From NCBI GenBank assembly GCA_013140705.1, contig JABFSH010000068.1, forward strand, positions 1-49,639: 49,639 nucleotides of DNA. Direction: 5' to 3'. Source of the stretch: Methylococcaceae bacterium (lineage in GTDB: Bacteria > Pseudomonadota > Gammaproteobacteria > Methylococcales > Methylomonadaceae). Below the pieces are notes generated by a model that saw only the letters and a program-made list of their open reading frames with translations, did no database searches and was not told the DNA's origin. Shown here piece after piece: positions 8,782 through 17,663 of the stretch (position 1 is its first letter; the number at the start of each line of letters is the position of its first letter). The position numbers were made by a program, and so were the translations under genes.

Positions 8782-8809
8782 TTGTCTTCAGAGGCACATG
8801 CCTTATAAT
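8782..8809 (+). promoter_or_regulatory. Sigma-70 promoter of the chaperone operon
   Basis: TTGTCT (8782-8787) and a perfect TATAAT (8804-8809) are 16 bp apart, upstream of the first gene of the Hsp70 operon (ATG at 8854). No heat-shock sigma-32 promoter was recognised, which suggests constitutive expression. This is inference. Confidence 0.6.
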
Positions 8810-8853
8810 GACCGGTAAACTTGATTACATTCGTGCAAGATCCTTAACTTCTA

Positions 8854-11343
8854 ATGAACAAAAAACAAGTGCACATATCCCCAACGACAGAAACTGATCT
8901 TGAAGAGCAGGCTTTGTCCCAGTTTAACTCAGGGCGATATAAAGATGCGATTGAGTTGTATAAAAAATTATTGCAGAATTCTGAAAACAGTGTGTGGAGG
9001 CAGCAGTTAGCTTACTGTTATTTACAAAGGGCATTCGCGTCAGCTGCAAAGGGTCAGTGTAAGGAAGCCTTGGTACTGTGGGAAAATTATAGCCAGCATG
9101 TACAGCCTCCCTACCAGGGGGTTGATCATTACATCACGTGGTTGATTCATATCAAAAACCGGGGCAGGATTCAGTCCTGCCTCAGTCAGTTGACAGCGCA
9201 GCAACTGGATAAGCAGTATCCTGAACTGGCTATCCTGTTAGGCTTTCTGATGATGACGGAATATCCTGAGTTTCAGGAGTTCTTGCCACAGGACTCCACT
9301 TTAATAAGCCATCAAAAAATTGTTCAAACAGCATTGCAAGCCTATCGGGAACATAACCTGAAGGGTGTCGACCAGGCATTAAAAGCTTTGCCTTATCGTT
9401 CAGCATTCCGTGATATACGTACGGTGCTGAAAGCACTTGTCGCAGCATCAACTTCGCATGCTGAAATGCAGTTACTATTGTCCAAAATGCCAGTGGTTTC
9501 AGTGTATTCGCAATCAGCCCGATTATTGAAGGCCTGTACGCTGAAGGGCGCAATGCTGGTCCATGAAATGATGACGTTCAATCATCAGCAGCGCAGGCTG
9601 CTTGGAGAGATTCTGGAGTTGAACAGGCAACAGGTCGAACTTATTGAATCGTTAAGCAAACATACCCACTGGTCCGATAAAATAAAATTTAATCTGGCCA
9701 TCCACTATCAGTCCCTGTTTGGAACCGATGTGTCGCAACGCTTTTGTTTTACAATGTTGACACGGTACTCCGCCGGGCAGCGGGACTTCAATAAGGCCTT
9801 TGGATCAATCAATGATTTTGAAGCTAATCGCTTGAAGGCGCTCGCGCATGAGCACAATAACAACAGCTACGATGCCGATTTCTATTGGCGGCAATGCATA
9901 AACGCATTATCCCATGAGGTCGGTGGCAATGACTTGAGAATAGCGCTGATTTTACGCCATATGTCTGACATGCAGTCGGTGCAGGAACAGCAAACCCAGT
10001 TGCTGATTGAAAGTCTGGATTATGATCCTGATGACAAGGACTGCTATCTGAAAATTTTAAGTAACACCAGTCAGCACACGAAAACCAGTAAAAGCTATCA
10101 AGAGTGGCTATGCAGGGCTCTCGGCAGATTCCCGCAGGATGTCGATGTACTGACCCAGGCGCTTCAGTCAGCCTCGCGTAGCAAGTCCCATACAAAAGTC
10201 ATCAAATACGCATTGCAGATTCTTAATGTTGATTCCCTCAATACCTTTGCCAGGCACGAGCTCTTATCAAGTTACTTAACCCAGTCGCGTTTGTTGATAC
10301 GGAACAAAAAATACCATCTGGTTGAAAATGAAATAGCGCAGGCAGAAAATCTGAAGATGGGTAAATATTACGTCGCCCAGACACAATTGCTGCGCGGGCT
10401 TTTGTGTTTTGCTGCCCAAGACAAAACTCAGGGATTGCTGCTTATCACTGAAGCGCTGAAGGCACTGAATACGGGTCCTGTGAACATGCATTTTCAGGCT
10501 ACTATCGAAGCCCTGTTAACAGCCCAGCCGGTTGCGACCCTACTCAGAACACTGCCACCGGTAACGGAGCACCTATTGTCGGCTCAGGAGTTGTCTCATT
10601 TTACCCAATTGCTAACCCGTTATGGACAGGAAGCTAGCAATTACGAGTACCTGCATAAGGCGCTGGATAAAGTTAAAGCCAGTCTAAAAAAATCAGTGTC
10701 TCAGCAGAATTATCAAGAAAACCTGCTGTTAGCATTGTGTCAAACCCTGGATACGATTCATCACTTTGAGCTATTACGGCATTGTGCGAAATGGGCGCAA
10801 GCCAAATGGCAAAAGCCGATCTGGATATATTACAAGATTCATTCTGAAACCAATGGCAACCCGGAACGCTGTTCCTACATCAATTGTTTCCGCTTACAGG
10901 ACAATCTTGAGCGAGCCAGACAGGAAAAGGATCACCGGACGTCGGTGCTGATCGGTGATTATCTGGAACGGTATGCTGAAGTTCATCCTGCAAGAGGGAT
11001 GGATTTTCTGGGTAATTTGTTTGAATCGAACGTTCCGGAAGAAGTTGACGATCCGTTTGAAAAACTTTTTGGCCATGTGCCTGATGAGATTTTTTATAAG
11101 CTCAATAAAAAATTGGAAACCTTAGCTAAAAAAACTACACCGGAACGGCTGATACAGGAGTTGAGTAAAGTTATCGGCCATGACGCCAATATTTTGCAAG
11201 CGATGATGCTAAATCCCGATTTATTCATGGCCTTATTGATACTGAAAGCGGCAGATGAATTGGGTGTCAACATTGATGTCAGGACAGAGGATGTTCTTGC
11301 CTGTTTTGGTGTCGTAAATAAGCCCCGCTCATTTTCCATTTAA
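8854..11343 (+). CDS. Large TPR-like helical protein of the Hsp70 operon
   Basis: The 829-residue soluble protein has no signal peptide. It is largely alpha-helical, with TPR-type helix pairs visible near the N-terminus (EEQALSQFNSGRYKDAIELY, then KKLLQNSENSVWRQQLAYCY) and again in the middle (DVDVLTQALQSASRSKSHTK). The C-terminal end, after EEVDDPFEKLFGHVPDEIFY, looks like a separate short domain. It is the first gene of a five-gene unit. Its TAA shares bases with the ATG of the J-like gene, so the two are translationally coupled. A scaffold or client-recruiting role for the downstream Hsp70/J/GrpE set is inferred from context only. No strong ribosome site is seen before the ATG. Confidence 0.75.
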   Translation: MNKKQVHISPTTETDLEEQALSQFNSGRYKDAIELYKKLLQNSENSVWRQQLAYCYLQRAFASAAKGQCKEALVLWENYSQHVQPPYQGVDHYITWLIHIKNRGRIQSCLSQLTAQQLDKQYPELAILLGFLMMTEYPEFQEFLPQDSTLISHQKIVQTALQAYREHNLKGVDQALKALPYRSAFRDIRTVLKALVAASTSHAEMQLLLSKMPVVSVYSQSARLLKACTLKGAMLVHEMMTFNHQQRRLLGEILELNRQQVELIESLSKHTHWSDKIKFNLAIHYQSLFGTDVSQRFCFTMLTRYSAGQRDFNKAFGSINDFEANRLKALAHEHNNNSYDADFYWRQCINALSHEVGGNDLRIALILRHMSDMQSVQEQQTQLLIESLDYDPDDKDCYLKILSNTSQHTKTSKSYQEWLCRALGRFPQDVDVLTQALQSASRSKSHTKVIKYALQILNVDSLNTFARHELLSSYLTQSRLLIRNKKYHLVENEIAQAENLKMGKYYVAQTQLLRGLLCFAAQDKTQGLLLITEALKALNTGPVNMHFQATIEALLTAQPVATLLRTLPPVTEHLLSAQELSHFTQLLTRYGQEASNYEYLHKALDKVKASLKKSVSQQNYQENLLLALCQTLDTIHHFELLRHCAKWAQAKWQKPIWIYYKIHSETNGNPERCSYINCFRLQDNLERARQEKDHRTSVLIGDYLERYAEVHPARGMDFLGNLFESNVPEEVDDPFEKLFGHVPDEIFYKLNKKLETLAKKTTPERLIQELSKVIGHDANILQAMMLNPDLFMALLILKAADELGVNIDVRTEDVLACFGVVNKPRSFSI

Positions 11344-11693
11344 TGCTGAGTTCCACCATGAAATCCCCTTATGACATTCTGGGCCTTGCCGATGATGCAA
11401 CTGATATTGAAATCAAGCAGGCCTATTTACAGAAAGTGAAAGATAATCCGCCCGATAGTGATCAGGAACGGTTTCAACGAATACATGCGGCTTATCAGTC
11501 GATTAAAGACAACAAAAGCCGATTGAGCCATGCCTTGTTCACACTACCGACTGCTGATTTTGATGAACTGCTTGATCAGACCTTTGGCAGCGTGCCAACT
11601 GTAACGATAAACTCAGATCAATTGAGTAAGCTGTTACGTGCGAGCATCGATGAAAAAACCCTTCTGACCGCCTTGACAAAAGCTGAAAAATGA
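11343..11693 (+). CDS. J-domain-like protein with HPD replaced by PPD
   Basis: The N-terminal 60 residues follow the J-domain pattern: SPYDILGLADDATDIEIKQA, then YLQKVKDNPPDSDQERFQRI, then HAAYQSIKD. In canonical DnaJ proteins the loop between helices II and III carries His-Pro-Asp, which triggers Hsp70 ATP hydrolysis. Here the aligned residues are Pro-Pro-Asp, so the invariant His is missing. The remaining part has no zinc-finger or DnaJ C-terminal domain. The ATG at 11343 overlaps the previous stop (TAATG); an alternative ATG is at 11358. It lies between the TPR gene and the grpE-like gene and overlaps the latter by ATGA. It is likely a dedicated partner of the local Hsp70, but whether it stimulates ATPase activity without the His is unknown. 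Confidence 0.75.
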   Translation: MLSSTMKSPYDILGLADDATDIEIKQAYLQKVKDNPPDSDQERFQRIHAAYQSIKDNKSRLSHALFTLPTADFDELLDQTFGSVPTVTINSDQLSKLLRASIDEKTLLTALTKAEK

Positions 11694-12361
11694 TGCCCAC
11701 AGACACACAAAAAAACGAGTTGCTTGACGATTTTAGAAATTATCTGGAACAATGCAGGCTTGAACCCTTTGCAGCTAATGAACAACCCGACCTGAATACC
11801 TTGTTGATCGAAATGGCCGGATTAAAGACCGAAGTCAAAGCTGAAGCCCGACAGTTTAAAAGTACCCTGGAGACACTCAGTGCGGCGCTGATTACGGTAC
11901 AGGACGACAATAGAACCCTGTCAGCGGAATTTGCCATGTATGGTGAACGAATGCAGCAGGAGCAACAAGAAATCATGCGAAGGGTATTATTGGATATCGT
12001 CGATATTTACGATCGCTTAAGTACCGGCGTGGATATGTTACAAAGCTATCGGCCTCTTAGGTCATTGTTTAAAAAGTCCCGAGACACGGATATTCAATTT
12101 ATCAAACGCTTTAGGGAAGGGCAACTGATGACGGTCCGGCGCTTTGATCAGTTATTGAGGCGTTATCAGGTACGGGCTATTGGCTGCGTTGGCAAGTTGC
12201 TCGATCCAGTGACCATGACTGCAGTTGAAACCTGTCATGATCCTGCACTCGAAAATGGCATTGTTGTTGAAGAGTTGCGAAAAGGTTTCCTCTATCAAGA
12301 TCAAGTTCTGCGTCTGGCAGAAGTTAAGGTCAACAAAATTAACACACGGAAAAGCGTATGA
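11690..12361 (+). CDS. GrpE-like nucleotide exchange factor
   Basis: The 223-residue protein has a long helical N-terminal half (NTLLIEMAGLKTEVKAEARQ through QQEIMRRVLLDIVDIYDRL), as in the GrpE coiled coil. A C-terminal beta-domain follows with RRYQVRAIGCVGKLLDPVTM, EELRKGFLYQDQVLRLAEVK. The segment GKLLDPVTM...AVET corresponds to the GrpE signature G-x-x-FDP-x-x-HEA, here with Leu for Phe and no HEA. This is a divergent member. It overlaps the J-like gene and the Hsp70 gene by four bases each. Its expected role is ADP release from the neighbouring Hsp70. It is not the housekeeping grpE, judging by divergence and context. Confidence 0.8.
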   Translation: MMPTDTQKNELLDDFRNYLEQCRLEPFAANEQPDLNTLLIEMAGLKTEVKAEARQFKSTLETLSAALITVQDDNRTLSAEFAMYGERMQQEQQEIMRRVLLDIVDIYDRLSTGVDMLQSYRPLRSLFKKSRDTDIQFIKRFREGQLMTVRRFDQLLRRYQVRAIGCVGKLLDPVTMTAVETCHDPALENGIVVEELRKGFLYQDQVLRLAEVKVNKINTRKSV

Positions 12362-14109
12362 ACGACATTATTATAGGTATCGATTTAGGTACCACCAACT
12401 CTGAAGTTGCGGTAGTCGAGCAGGGAAAGGTCCGTATCATTGCCGATGGCGACAAAAAAATTCTGCCATCGTTTGTTGGCATCGATGATAACGGTGACAT
12501 TCTGGTGGGTGAAACGGCAAGGAATCAATATCTGGTTTACCCGGAACGAACCATTAAATCCATCAAACGCCTGATGGGGCAAAATAGTTTGGTTGAATTG
12601 GCCGGTCAGTCCTATGCGCCACAGGAAATATCGGCCATCATTCTTAAAAGACTTAAAACCATTGCCGAGCAGCATCTTGGGCAAGCAGTCCGCAAGGCAG
12701 TGATCACGGTTCCGGCGTATTTTTCCGATGCTCAACGACAGGCAACGCGTGAGGCCGGTGAAATTGCCGGCCTGGAAGTTGTGCGCATGATAAACGAACC
12801 TACAGCCGCCGCACTGGCCTACGGCGCCAATCAAATCGAATCCAGGCGCATGCTGGTCTATGACTTGGGTGGCGGCACCTTTGATGTGTCCGTAGTTTCA
12901 ATCGAAAGCGGCGTTGTCGAAGTGCTATCGAGTCATGGCGATAATCATCTCGGTGGCGACGATTTTGACGAACAGATCGTTAACTACCTGCTTGACCATT
13001 TGCAATCGACCTATAACGTCGACGCACGCAGTCACAGCAAGGCCATGGCCCGGATTACGCGGGCTGCAGAACATGCAAAGTTTCAACTATCCGATCAGCC
13101 TTACGCAAACATCGAAGAGGAGTATTTGCTGGAACATGAAGGCTCGGCGGTGCATTTGTCCGTTGAGTTGTCCAGAATGGACTACGAAGACATGATTGAG
13201 GATTATATCAATGCCACTTTGGACGCTGTCCACATTGCCCTGAAAGGGGCAAAATTAACAACATCAGATATTGACGAAATTGTGCTGGTGGGTGGGTCCA
13301 CCCGTACGCCCTGTATTCGTGAGCGCATGTTTGATGAGTTTGGCTTCGAACCCCATGGCGAAGTGGATCCTGACTTGTGCGTCGCCATGGGTGCTGCGAT
13401 TCAGGCGGCCATGATCGGCGGACAACAGGTTGATACCGTGCTGGTTGATGTCACGCCGTATACCTACGGAACCAGCGCCATTGGCTCGTTAAACGGTGAT
13501 TATTATCCCTTTATGTATGTCCCCATTATTCACAAGAACAGCGTATTACCGAACCGCAAAACAGAAGCTTTTGCCACCAGTTATGATGGCCAGGCAGTCG
13601 TTGAAGTCACTATTTATCAGGGTGAAGATCCGGACGCCTTGAACAATATCAAGATAGGCGAGTTCCGGATTGAAGGTTTGCAGGATATCGGTGCCGGTAA
13701 TATCCTGACGCTGACACTGGATCTGGATCTTAACGGTATTTTGCATGTGTCGGCCCAGGAAAAATCGACTGGCCTGGAAAAGTCAATCACCATTAAAAAC
13801 GCCTTGTCACGTTTTGAAAGTGCGGCGCTGGACACTGCCAGACAACGCCTTACCTCGTTGTTTGGACAGCTCGAACCCGATATGGACGAACAGGCCGCAA
13901 CTGAAACGATCACAGCACCAGAAATTGATGATGCCCGCAACCTGATCACGAAAGCTGAAAGTTTATTCGACCAGATCTCCAACGAAGACAAGGAAGACAT
14001 CATCGAGTTGATCGAAACGATAACAACATGTATCGAAGCCAATGACATCGATGGCCTGGAAGAGCCCGTCGAACAATTGAACGACATCATCTACTACCTG
14101 GAGTCATGA
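12358..14109 (+). CDS. DnaK-like Hsp70 chaperone, short form
   Basis: The nucleotide-binding domain is complete: GIDLGTTNSEVAVVEQGKV, then KAVITVPAYFSDAQRQATRE, NEPTAAALAYGA, VYDLGGGTFDVSVV and VLVGGSTRTP. The substrate-binding beta-domain follows (VDVTPYTYGTSAIG, then VTIYQGEDPDALNNIKIGEF), then a shortened helical lid ending DDARNLITKAESLFDQISNE and an acidic tail. At 583 residues it is about 55 shorter than DnaK and lacks a DnaK-type EEVD-like end. The local J-like, GrpE-like, TPR and zinc-ribbon genes overlap it by four bases or are coupled to it. It is therefore probably the core of a specialised chaperone machine with its own co-factors. The substrate is not known. Confidence 0.92.
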   Translation: MNDIIIGIDLGTTNSEVAVVEQGKVRIIADGDKKILPSFVGIDDNGDILVGETARNQYLVYPERTIKSIKRLMGQNSLVELAGQSYAPQEISAIILKRLKTIAEQHLGQAVRKAVITVPAYFSDAQRQATREAGEIAGLEVVRMINEPTAAALAYGANQIESRRMLVYDLGGGTFDVSVVSIESGVVEVLSSHGDNHLGGDDFDEQIVNYLLDHLQSTYNVDARSHSKAMARITRAAEHAKFQLSDQPYANIEEEYLLEHEGSAVHLSVELSRMDYEDMIEDYINATLDAVHIALKGAKLTTSDIDEIVLVGGSTRTPCIRERMFDEFGFEPHGEVDPDLCVAMGAAIQAAMIGGQQVDTVLVDVTPYTYGTSAIGSLNGDYYPFMYVPIIHKNSVLPNRKTEAFATSYDGQAVVEVTIYQGEDPDALNNIKIGEFRIEGLQDIGAGNILTLTLDLDLNGILHVSAQEKSTGLEKSITIKNALSRFESAALDTARQRLTSLFGQLEPDMDEQAATETITAPEIDDARNLITKAESLFDQISNEDKEDIIELIETITTCIEANDIDGLEEPVEQLNDIIYYLES

Positions 14110-14507
14110 TGCAGCGTTGCCCTTGTTGCAATGCCCGATTGGGCGGTTCGGCAGTATGTCCCCGCTGCCAAACGGACTTGGGTCATGTCGACAAGGCGCA
14201 ACAATTTGCTCAATATCACTTGTCCGAGTCAATTCGTTATTGGCAGGAACAGTCTGTTGAACACAGCTTGAAAGCGCTGGAGCTTTCGTTGTGTCTGAAT
14301 AAAACCGAACTGGCGTTAGGTTTTCGGGATTTTTTAATTCATCAGCATTGCCGGAGTATTCTGGATTTGCTGGCGCTTAAGCAGTGGTTGTCGGCAAAAC
14401 GTCGGCTTTATCAAGTACGATTGTTAATGCCTCATAGTCAAAAGCTGCAGCAATTGAGTGGATTTGCGGATTACCTACTGGCAACCCATCATCAAACAGA
14501 TCGTTAA
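14106..14507 (+). CDS. Zinc-ribbon protein, last gene of the Hsp70 operon
   Basis: The 133-residue protein begins MMQRCPCCNARLGGSAVCPR and then CQTDLG. This is a CxxC...CxxC zinc ribbon, followed by a helical region (ESIRYWQEQSVEHSLKALEL, then DLLALKQWLSAKRRLYQVRL). Its ATG overlaps the Hsp70 stop by four bases, so it is translated with the chaperone set. It may be an adaptor or client-binding subunit; no family was recognised. A MITE-like repeat begins nine bases after its stop. Confidence 0.7.
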   Translation: MMQRCPCCNARLGGSAVCPRCQTDLGHVDKAQQFAQYHLSESIRYWQEQSVEHSLKALELSLCLNKTELALGFRDFLIHQHCRSILDLLALKQWLSAKRRLYQVRLLMPHSQKLQQLSGFADYLLATHHQTDR

Positions 14508-14516
14508 CACCTGTCA

Positions 14517-14680
14517 TACCAATCCCAATAAATTCACCTGCCATCCCTTCTCCAGAGGGATGCCGACATGGATGTAGGTAAGTAGAGCACCGACAGTAGG
14601 CGCTTTAGGCGACGCAGGAGCAGTTGCCGAGGAGGTCAGGTTGAGGGGGATTTAAAAAAAAGCAACTATAGGGATTGGCA
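14517..14680 (+). mobile_element. MITE-like repeat, family A copy 2 (164 bp)
   Basis: It opens with TACCAATCCCAATAAAT and closes with GGGATTGGCA, imperfect inverted ends of the same type as at 5585-5673. The core at 14567-14627 is a 61-bp block with GGCGCTTTAGGCGACGCAGG. It recurs inverted at 15617-15677 with one mismatch, and in part at 21932-22010 and 39567-39634. It has no coding capacity. Confidence 0.75.
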
Positions 14681-14750
14681 TTATTCCTGTGTGTTACTGA
14701 AATGTACTATTATCGCTGTTCTTTTTTTCAGTCATTGAGGCAACTTCGCT

Positions 14751-15566
14751 ATGCAGGGCACCCTTCAAAAAATGCGCACCCGCTTGAATGATCCGGTTCA
14801 TTATGAATTACCGCTGGCCGATCAAACGCTGGCACTGAATCCACTGATCGGACAAGCCATCAAGTTCACGTATACCGGAAAGATTTTTTGTGTGCACTGC
14901 AGTCGACCCATCAAAAAGAGTTTTAATCAGGGTTACTGTTATCCCTGTTTTACCTCACTGGCGCAATGCGATATGTGCATCATGAAACCGGAAACTTGCC
15001 ATTATGAGGCAGGTACCTGCCGAGAACCTGAGTGGGCGCAGGCTTTTTGTTTTCAGCCACATGTTGTTTATCTGGCCAATTCCAGTGGTATCAAGGTCGG
15101 AATCACCCGGCAAACGCAATTGCCGACGCGCTGGATGGACCAAGGTGCCGTTCAGGCCTTGCCGATTTTTAAAGTACCGGCGCGTTATGTTTCCGGATTG
15201 GTGGAAGTGATCATTGCCCGGCATATCAGCGACAAAACCAGCTGGCAGCAAATGCTGAAAAGTCGCGCTGAGCTTATTGATCTGAAGGCTAAAAGAGATG
15301 AATTAATCACTTTATGTTCGTCTGAACTGACAGACATCGCTAATCGCTTGGGTGCACAGGCCATTCAGTCACTGCCGGATGAGTCGGTGGTGGATATTCA
15401 TTATCCGATCGACAGTTATCCGAAAAAAATCCAGTCGTTTAATCTCGATAAAAACCCTGAAGTGATAGGTGTTCTTCAAGGTATCAAGGGACAGTATTTG
15501 TTGCTGGATACAGGCGTCATCAATATCCGTAAATATTCAGGCTATGAGGTTGAGTTTTCGCTGTAA
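14751..15566 (+). CDS. DUF2797 family protein
   Basis: The 271-residue protein resembles the DUF2797 family of unknown function. It begins MQGTLQKMRTRLNDPVHYEL. It has a Cys-rich part (KIFCVHCSRPIKKSFNQGYC, then YPCFTSLAQCDMCIM, then CHYEAGTCREPEWA) likely to bind zinc, then a compact segment VVYLANSSGIKVGITRQTQL that looks like a GIY-YIG-type fold, and a basic-acidic C-terminal part. A nucleic-acid role is plausible but not shown. The gene is flanked by inverted copies of MITE family A (14517-14680 and 15567-15682), so it sits like cargo between two repeats. Confidence 0.75.
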   Translation: MQGTLQKMRTRLNDPVHYELPLADQTLALNPLIGQAIKFTYTGKIFCVHCSRPIKKSFNQGYCYPCFTSLAQCDMCIMKPETCHYEAGTCREPEWAQAFCFQPHVVYLANSSGIKVGITRQTQLPTRWMDQGAVQALPIFKVPARYVSGLVEVIIARHISDKTSWQQMLKSRAELIDLKAKRDELITLCSSELTDIANRLGAQAIQSLPDESVVDIHYPIDSYPKKIQSFNLDKNPEVIGVLQGIKGQYLLLDTGVINIRKYSGYEVEFSL

Positions 15567-15682
15567 TACCCATTCCGGTAAGTTGCTATTTTAATCCCCT
15601 CAACCTAATTTTCTCGGCAACTGCTCCTGCGTCGCCTAAAGCGCCTACTGTCGGTGCTCTACTTGCCTACATCCATGTAAGG
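15567..15682 (-). mobile_element. MITE-like repeat, family A copy 3, inverted
   Basis: It starts TACCCATTCCGG one base after the DUF2797 stop. It holds the 61-bp core at 15617-15677 in the opposite orientation to copy 2, matching its complement with one mismatch. The far end is not clear and fades before the end of the esterase gene at 15707, so this copy may be truncated. Confidence 0.75.
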
Positions 15683-15706
15683 TAAGCAATCCTTACCCTT
15701 TTGGTT

Positions 15707-16435
15707 TTAAATATATAGCGACACCATTTTTCGCCAGTAGCAGCCGCGGTGCGCGCGTCCATCCCACTCAAACATGCTGTGCCGGATGTCTTTTGAACTT
15801 AAGATCTGGCTCAGATGATGGTTGTTACCCAGAAAAGGATCTTCTTTACCGATTGTGAACACCATGTCCATTCTTCGTAAGTGTTTTAACTGTGAGGGGT
15901 TGCTTAGTTGCGGCAGAAAATGTGTGGGCGTGTTGAAGTAGATATTTTCATCGTAATAGCCGTCAAACAGGTCATGGAAGTCATCAACAGACATCGTCAA
16001 ATCATAACGGCCTGAAAATGCACAAAGCTTATGAAACAGTTTTGGATGGCGAAATGCCATATTGGCCGCATGGAAGGCGCCGAGACTGCAGCCATGAATG
16101 ATCGTGCAGGGATTCGGGTTCTTTTTTACCATGAAGGGTAATACTTCAGTCAGAATGTATTCCTCAAAATGCATATAACGCTGGATTCTTTCAGAAGGAT
16201 GGCGCCAACGACAGTAAAATGTTTCGTTATCGATGCTGTCCACGCAATACAACTGAATGTGCCCGGCCTGTATCTTATGGGCTAGGGCCTTAACCAGGCC
16301 CAGATTTTCGTATTCGAAAAAACGACCATTCCGCGTTGGGAAAATCAGAACCTTGGCGCCACTATGGCCAAATACCAGTAATTCCATGTGCCGCCCCAGA
16401 TGCGGACTATGCCAGCGATGATATTCCCTGTTCAT
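15707..16435 (-). CDS. Esterase-like alpha/beta hydrolase
   Basis: The 242-residue protein resembles the putative-esterase (esterase D/Fes-like) branch of alpha/beta hydrolases. The nucleophile elbow is CTIIHGCSLGAFHAANMAF (Ser in GCSLG), a candidate acid is in FTIGKEDPFLGNN, and the His is in WDGRAHRGCYW near the C-terminus. It begins MNREYHRWHSPHLGRHMELL, with no signal peptide, so it is probably cytoplasmic. Its ATG overlaps the stop of the upstream hydrolase gene by four bases, so the two form one translational unit and may act on the same acylated substrate. The substrate is unknown. Confidence 0.8.
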   Translation of the reverse strand: MNREYHRWHSPHLGRHMELLVFGHSGAKVLIFPTRNGRFFEYENLGLVKALAHKIQAGHIQLYCVDSIDNETFYCRWRHPSERIQRYMHFEEYILTEVLPFMVKKNPNPCTIIHGCSLGAFHAANMAFRHPKLFHKLCAFSGRYDLTMSVDDFHDLFDGYYDENIYFNTPTHFLPQLSNPSQLKHLRRMDMVFTIGKEDPFLGNNHHLSQILSSKDIRHSMFEWDGRAHRGCYWRKMVSLYI

Positions 16436-17403
16436 AAATCGTGTAAAAACTCCTGAAGGTCGGATAAAAGGGCTCTTTGCTGTTCAAATTGACCGGCATA
16501 GTCAGCATGCCCCCAGTCAAGCAAAAACAGTTTTTTATTTGGCGGCAAGGCATTGTAAATACTGAACTGACCAGGCGGCGACACCACCGGATCTGCCAGT
16601 GCTGCAGCCACATGGACGGGCGCCTGCGTGTACCGGGACGCTATGGCAGCATCATAGTAAGCCAATGTTGCAAGCGCATTACCGCGCTCGCGCTGATAAG
16701 CTTGTACGGCTGCTGCGCTGCCCAAAGTAGGCAGTTGTAAACGAAGCGGGTGATTACCAAAGCTGGGTACATTCAGGTGAGCTCGTTGAATGCGACTTTC
16801 CCAAGGCAGCGCCAGGGCTCCGATACCGCCGCCGAAACTGATGCCAAGATAGGCAATATGACCCGAAACCGCAGGGCATACATTTAACAGAACCGATACG
16901 GCAAGCCATAAATCCTCAACACATCCGCCCAGAATATAATGATCTTTTTTATCGATATCATGCAGAACATGGAAACTGGGATTATCAGAAATTGGCCAGC
17001 GGCGACTCCGGGATAAGCCGCGAAAACACGGGAACAAAAATGCAGCGTTATCAATGGGCAGATGAAAATCCGGGCCATCGCGACCACCGTAACCATGACC
17101 GACAATGATGCCACGCCTTATGGATCCGTTTTTTGGAATCAACAACCAGCCACCGATATCATAGTTATTGGTTGAACGGTAATTGATATCGTAACACTCA
17201 AAATTGGGATGGGTCTGGCTGCTCGGCTTCAGTCGAGGGTAGGGTGAGGTAAGCAGCATGACCTTCTCATAGCGGGCCTGCCAGAATTCAGCAAAGTTAT
17301 CCGGGGAAGCAGGTGTTGCGATGCGGAGTAGCTTTTCCAGGCTGTATCCGTAACTTGGATCGAAATTGTACATAGGTAGTGCTGGTACGAATTGTTTAGC
17401 CAT
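16432..17403 (-). CDS. Acetyl-xylan-esterase-like alpha/beta hydrolase
   Basis: The 323-residue protein follows the acetyl xylan esterase/cephalosporin deacetylase (AXE1) pattern. An N-terminal part has FAEFWQARYEKVMLLTSPYP, then the oxyanion region GIIVGHGYGGRDGPDFHLPI, FPCFRGLSRS, the nucleophile in GHIAYLGISFGGGIGALALP, a possible acid in AAALADPVVSPPGQFSIYNA, and the His in LDWGHADYAGQFEQQ. No signal peptide is visible. It is the first gene of a two-gene unit with the esterase downstream (ATGA overlap). AXE1-type enzymes remove acetyl groups from small sugars or antibiotics; the actual substrate here is not known. Confidence 0.8.
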   Translation of the reverse strand: MAKQFVPALPMYNFDPSYGYSLEKLLRIATPASPDNFAEFWQARYEKVMLLTSPYPRLKPSSQTHPNFECYDINYRSTNNYDIGGWLLIPKNGSIRRGIIVGHGYGGRDGPDFHLPIDNAAFLFPCFRGLSRSRRWPISDNPSFHVLHDIDKKDHYILGGCVEDLWLAVSVLLNVCPAVSGHIAYLGISFGGGIGALALPWESRIQRAHLNVPSFGNHPLRLQLPTLGSAAAVQAYQRERGNALATLAYYDAAIASRYTQAPVHVAAALADPVVSPPGQFSIYNALPPNKKLFLLDWGHADYAGQFEQQRALLSDLQEFLHDL

Positions 17404-17599
17404 TCATGGCGATGATTTGATTCAGGTGATTAGATGTCGGGTTGACGTGGGTTACTGATGCCACGCGCGGTTTGTTGTCATACCCGGTATGATTAACTGT
17501 AGGTCAACAATCACTAAAATACAAAGTGGAGCCAGGCTTCAGAAAGCTGACAAACGCATGACTGCAGAAGGTCCAACTGACCAGGCAACAGCAAACGCC

Positions 17600-17629
17600 T
17601 TCATAGTTTGTCACAACATCGGTTATAAT
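17600..17629 (+). promoter_or_regulatory. Candidate promoter of glyQS
   Basis: A perfect TATAAT lies at 17624-17629, with TTCATA at 17600-17605 eighteen bases upstream. It is 35 bases before the GTG start of glyQ. The -35 match is only moderate. Confidence 0.4.
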
Positions 17630-17663
17630 CTGCAGCTTTTTTACGCACAATTCACTAGCTGCC

